Shown in pieces: positions 5,464 to 6,684 of a stretch of DNA of 6,684 nucleotides (its first letter is position 1; each line of letters opens with the position of its first letter). Below the pieces are notes generated by a model that saw only the letters and a program-made list of their open reading frames with translations, did no database searches and was not told the origin of the DNA. Both the position numbers and the translations under genes were made by a program. This DNA comes from RFTU01 sp049423145 (GTDB lineage Bacteria; Pseudomonadota; Gammaproteobacteria; Burkholderiales; Burkholderiaceae_C): assembly GCA_049423145.1 (NCBI GenBank), contig JBMSQF010000087.1, positions 1 through 6,684 of the forward strand, given 5' to 3'.

Positions 5464-6516
5464 GTGAATCTGACTCTGGCAGCCGGCGGCTTCACAACGT
5501 TCCTCGTCTGTTGGGGACTGGTGGCCACATTGCCTTGGCATGGGCGCTTTTCCTTGGATGCTGAAAAGGGGATTCAAAGAGCCCACCGGACACCCACCGC
5601 CCGAATCGGGGGCCTGGGTATTGCCGCAGGGCTCTTGACCGTCTGGTCGATCGCACCGCCTGCATGGCAACCGATATTGGGACCTGTGTTGCTGGCCTCG
5701 GTACCGGCACTTGTCTTCGGCTTGGCTGAAGACGTTTCCAAGAGCGTCCCCGCTTGGGTGCGACTCGCTGCGACGGTAGGCAGTGGCGCCATCGCTTGCA
5801 TGATTTCAGGAATTGCCCTAGCCCACACAAGCGTACCCCTCTTGGACAGCCTCCTGCAGGGATCATGGCCACTCGCGGTCACCCTGACTGCCGTGGCACT
5901 CGGTGGAGTGGCCAACGCAGTGAACATCATGGATGGTTTCAACGGTTTGGCATCTGGTCTCGTGGTGCTCTGCGCATGCGCCTTGGGCGCGATTGCGCTG
6001 CAAGCATCGGACACTCCGCTGGCCGGTGTCTTGTTTGCGCTTGCAACCGTCGCCTTCGGCTTTATGTTGATCAATTTCCCTCTGGGGAAAATCTTCCTGG
6101 GAGACGGCGGCGCCTATCTGCTGGGACTCATGCTGGCTTGGCTTGCGGTGCTTCTTGTAGAGCGAAACCCCAGCGTGGCACCTGCGGCGGTTCTGTTGGT
6201 CTGCGCCTATCCAGTCATTGAGGTTCTGTTCAGTGTGGCTCGCCGCCTTAGACGGTCACGCTCGCCCATGGCGCCTGATCAACTGCACCTTCACTCCCTG
6301 GTACATCATAGGATGGCGCGCAAGCGACTTGCACACTGGCCCTTGGTCATGCAAAACGCAAGCGTATCTCCGCTCCTTTGGTTGTTTGCCTTAACGGCAG
6401 CAACTCCGGGAGTCCTCTTCTGGGATCACGCGCCGGCAGCCTGGTTAGGCCTGGGGGCGTTTTCCCTGGTCTATTGGCTCGTCTACCGTCGGCTGGCCCT
6501 GTTCGGCTGGCGGTGA
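5464..6516 (+). CDS. Polyprenyl-phosphate sugar-1-phosphate transferase (WecA/MraY superfamily, glycosyltransferase family 4)
   Basis: This 350-aa multi-pass membrane protein should transfer a sugar-1-phosphate (often GlcNAc-1-P) from a UDP-sugar to undecaprenyl phosphate at the cytoplasmic face, starting a surface glycan. Family signatures occur in order: HRTPTARIGGLGI (41-53), FGLAEDVSKSVP (85-96), NAVNIMDGFNGLASG (151-165) with Asp157, GKIFLGDGGAYLLG (208-221) with Asp214, and DQLHLHSLVHHRM (272-284), equivalent to the His-rich loop of WecA. Where WecA has Asp-Asp the first acidic pair is Glu89-Asp90. About ten hydrophobic segments span the protein, and length fits the family. GTG 5464 is chosen because it directly precedes the first membrane helix; ATG 5314 in the same frame would add 50 residues that overlap the MASE1-like gene and look like out-of-frame sequence. 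The ribosome site is weak. The sugar specificity cannot be told. Confidence 0.9.
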   Translation: MNLTLAAGGFTTFLVCWGLVATLPWHGRFSLDAEKGIQRAHRTPTARIGGLGIAAGLLTVWSIAPPAWQPILGPVLLASVPALVFGLAEDVSKSVPAWVRLAATVGSGAIACMISGIALAHTSVPLLDSLLQGSWPLAVTLTAVALGGVANAVNIMDGFNGLASGLVVLCACALGAIALQASDTPLAGVLFALATVAFGFMLINFPLGKIFLGDGGAYLLGLMLAWLAVLLVERNPSVAPAAVLLVCAYPVIEVLFSVARRLRRSRSPMAPDQLHLHSLVHHRMARKRLAHWPLVMQNASVSPLLWLFALTAATPGVLFWDHAPAAWLGLGAFSLVYWLVYRRLALFGWR

Positions 6517-6534
6517 GCGCCGGCGCGAGCGTTG

Positions 6535-6684
6535 ATGCCTCAAGAGACGACCTTTCGGCTGTGGCTGAAGGTGCTCTTTCGAGTGGCCCTGGCGCTCATC
6601 TTCGTGCTGAGCCTTCTGCCCTCGGACCGTTTGCCGCACATCGCCACATCCATTTGGGATAAAGCCCAGCATGCACTGGCCTTC
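6535..6684 (+). CDS. VanZ-like membrane protein (3' end beyond window)
   Basis: Only 50 residues are visible, starting at ATG 6535, 18 nt after the glycosyltransferase stop. A short basic N terminus (RLWLKVLFR) leads into a hydrophobic helix (ALALIFVLSLLP, 18-29) and then a loop ending in IWDKAQHALAF (40-50). The combination 'helix-LLPS...WDKxxHaxAF' is the typical beginning of small VanZ-like proteins of about 120-150 aa, which are common near polysaccharide and exosortase loci; their biochemical role is mostly unknown. The short gap suggests an operon with the upstream gene. With the C-terminal half missing, the family call is likely but not certain. Confidence 0.75.
   Translation, partial: MPQETTFRLWLKVLFRVALALIFVLSLLPSDRLPHIATSIWDKAQHALAF

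Overview
The window looks like chromosomal DNA of a GC-rich betaproteobacterium, most likely Burkholderiales and probably near the Comamonadaceae. This rests on family resemblance of the proteins (BoxC, BoxR, benzoate-CoA ligase and an ED-type family-4 glycosyltransferase) and on GC-rich codon use; the genus cannot be fixed from the sequence alone.

Left two thirds (1-4440): a benzoate 'box' locus for aerobic benzoate degradation through CoA thioesters. On the minus strand lie boxC (1-1657, missing only its last residues at the window edge) and, upstream of it, boxR (1822-2766), a repressor made of an XRE-type helix-turn-helix fused to a shikimate-kinase-like domain. Divergently on the plus strand is the benzoate-CoA ligase gene bclA (2842-4440). 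BclA makes benzoyl-CoA. BoxA/BoxB, expected beyond the left edge, would epoxidise it, and BoxC opens the ring hydrolytically. BoxR is expected to sense benzoyl-CoA and relieve repression.

Control regions: both regulatory gaps can be read in detail. The boxC and bclA promoters carry the same -35 and -10 hexamers (TTGACA, 17 bp, TAAAGT). Both are surrounded by palindromic sites of the form TGCA-N6-TGCA, two perfect ones around PboxC and two with one mismatch around PbclA. The right-hand bclA site also covers the predicted -10 of boxR, which suggests that one repressor controls both arms and itself.

Right third (4441-6684): a different functional block on the plus strand, apparently a tight operon. 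It encodes a small winged-helix protein (4509-4868, possibly translated from a leaderless mRNA), a stand-alone MASE1-like membrane protein (4905-5438), a polyprenyl-phosphate sugar-1-phosphate transferase of the WecA/MraY superfamily (5464-6516) and the start of a VanZ-like membrane protein (6535 to the edge). This looks like the beginning of, or an accessory part of, a surface-polysaccharide locus. The winged-helix/MASE1 pair is the least familiar part. No RNA genes, CRISPR arrays, insertion sequences or convincing intrinsic terminators were seen.
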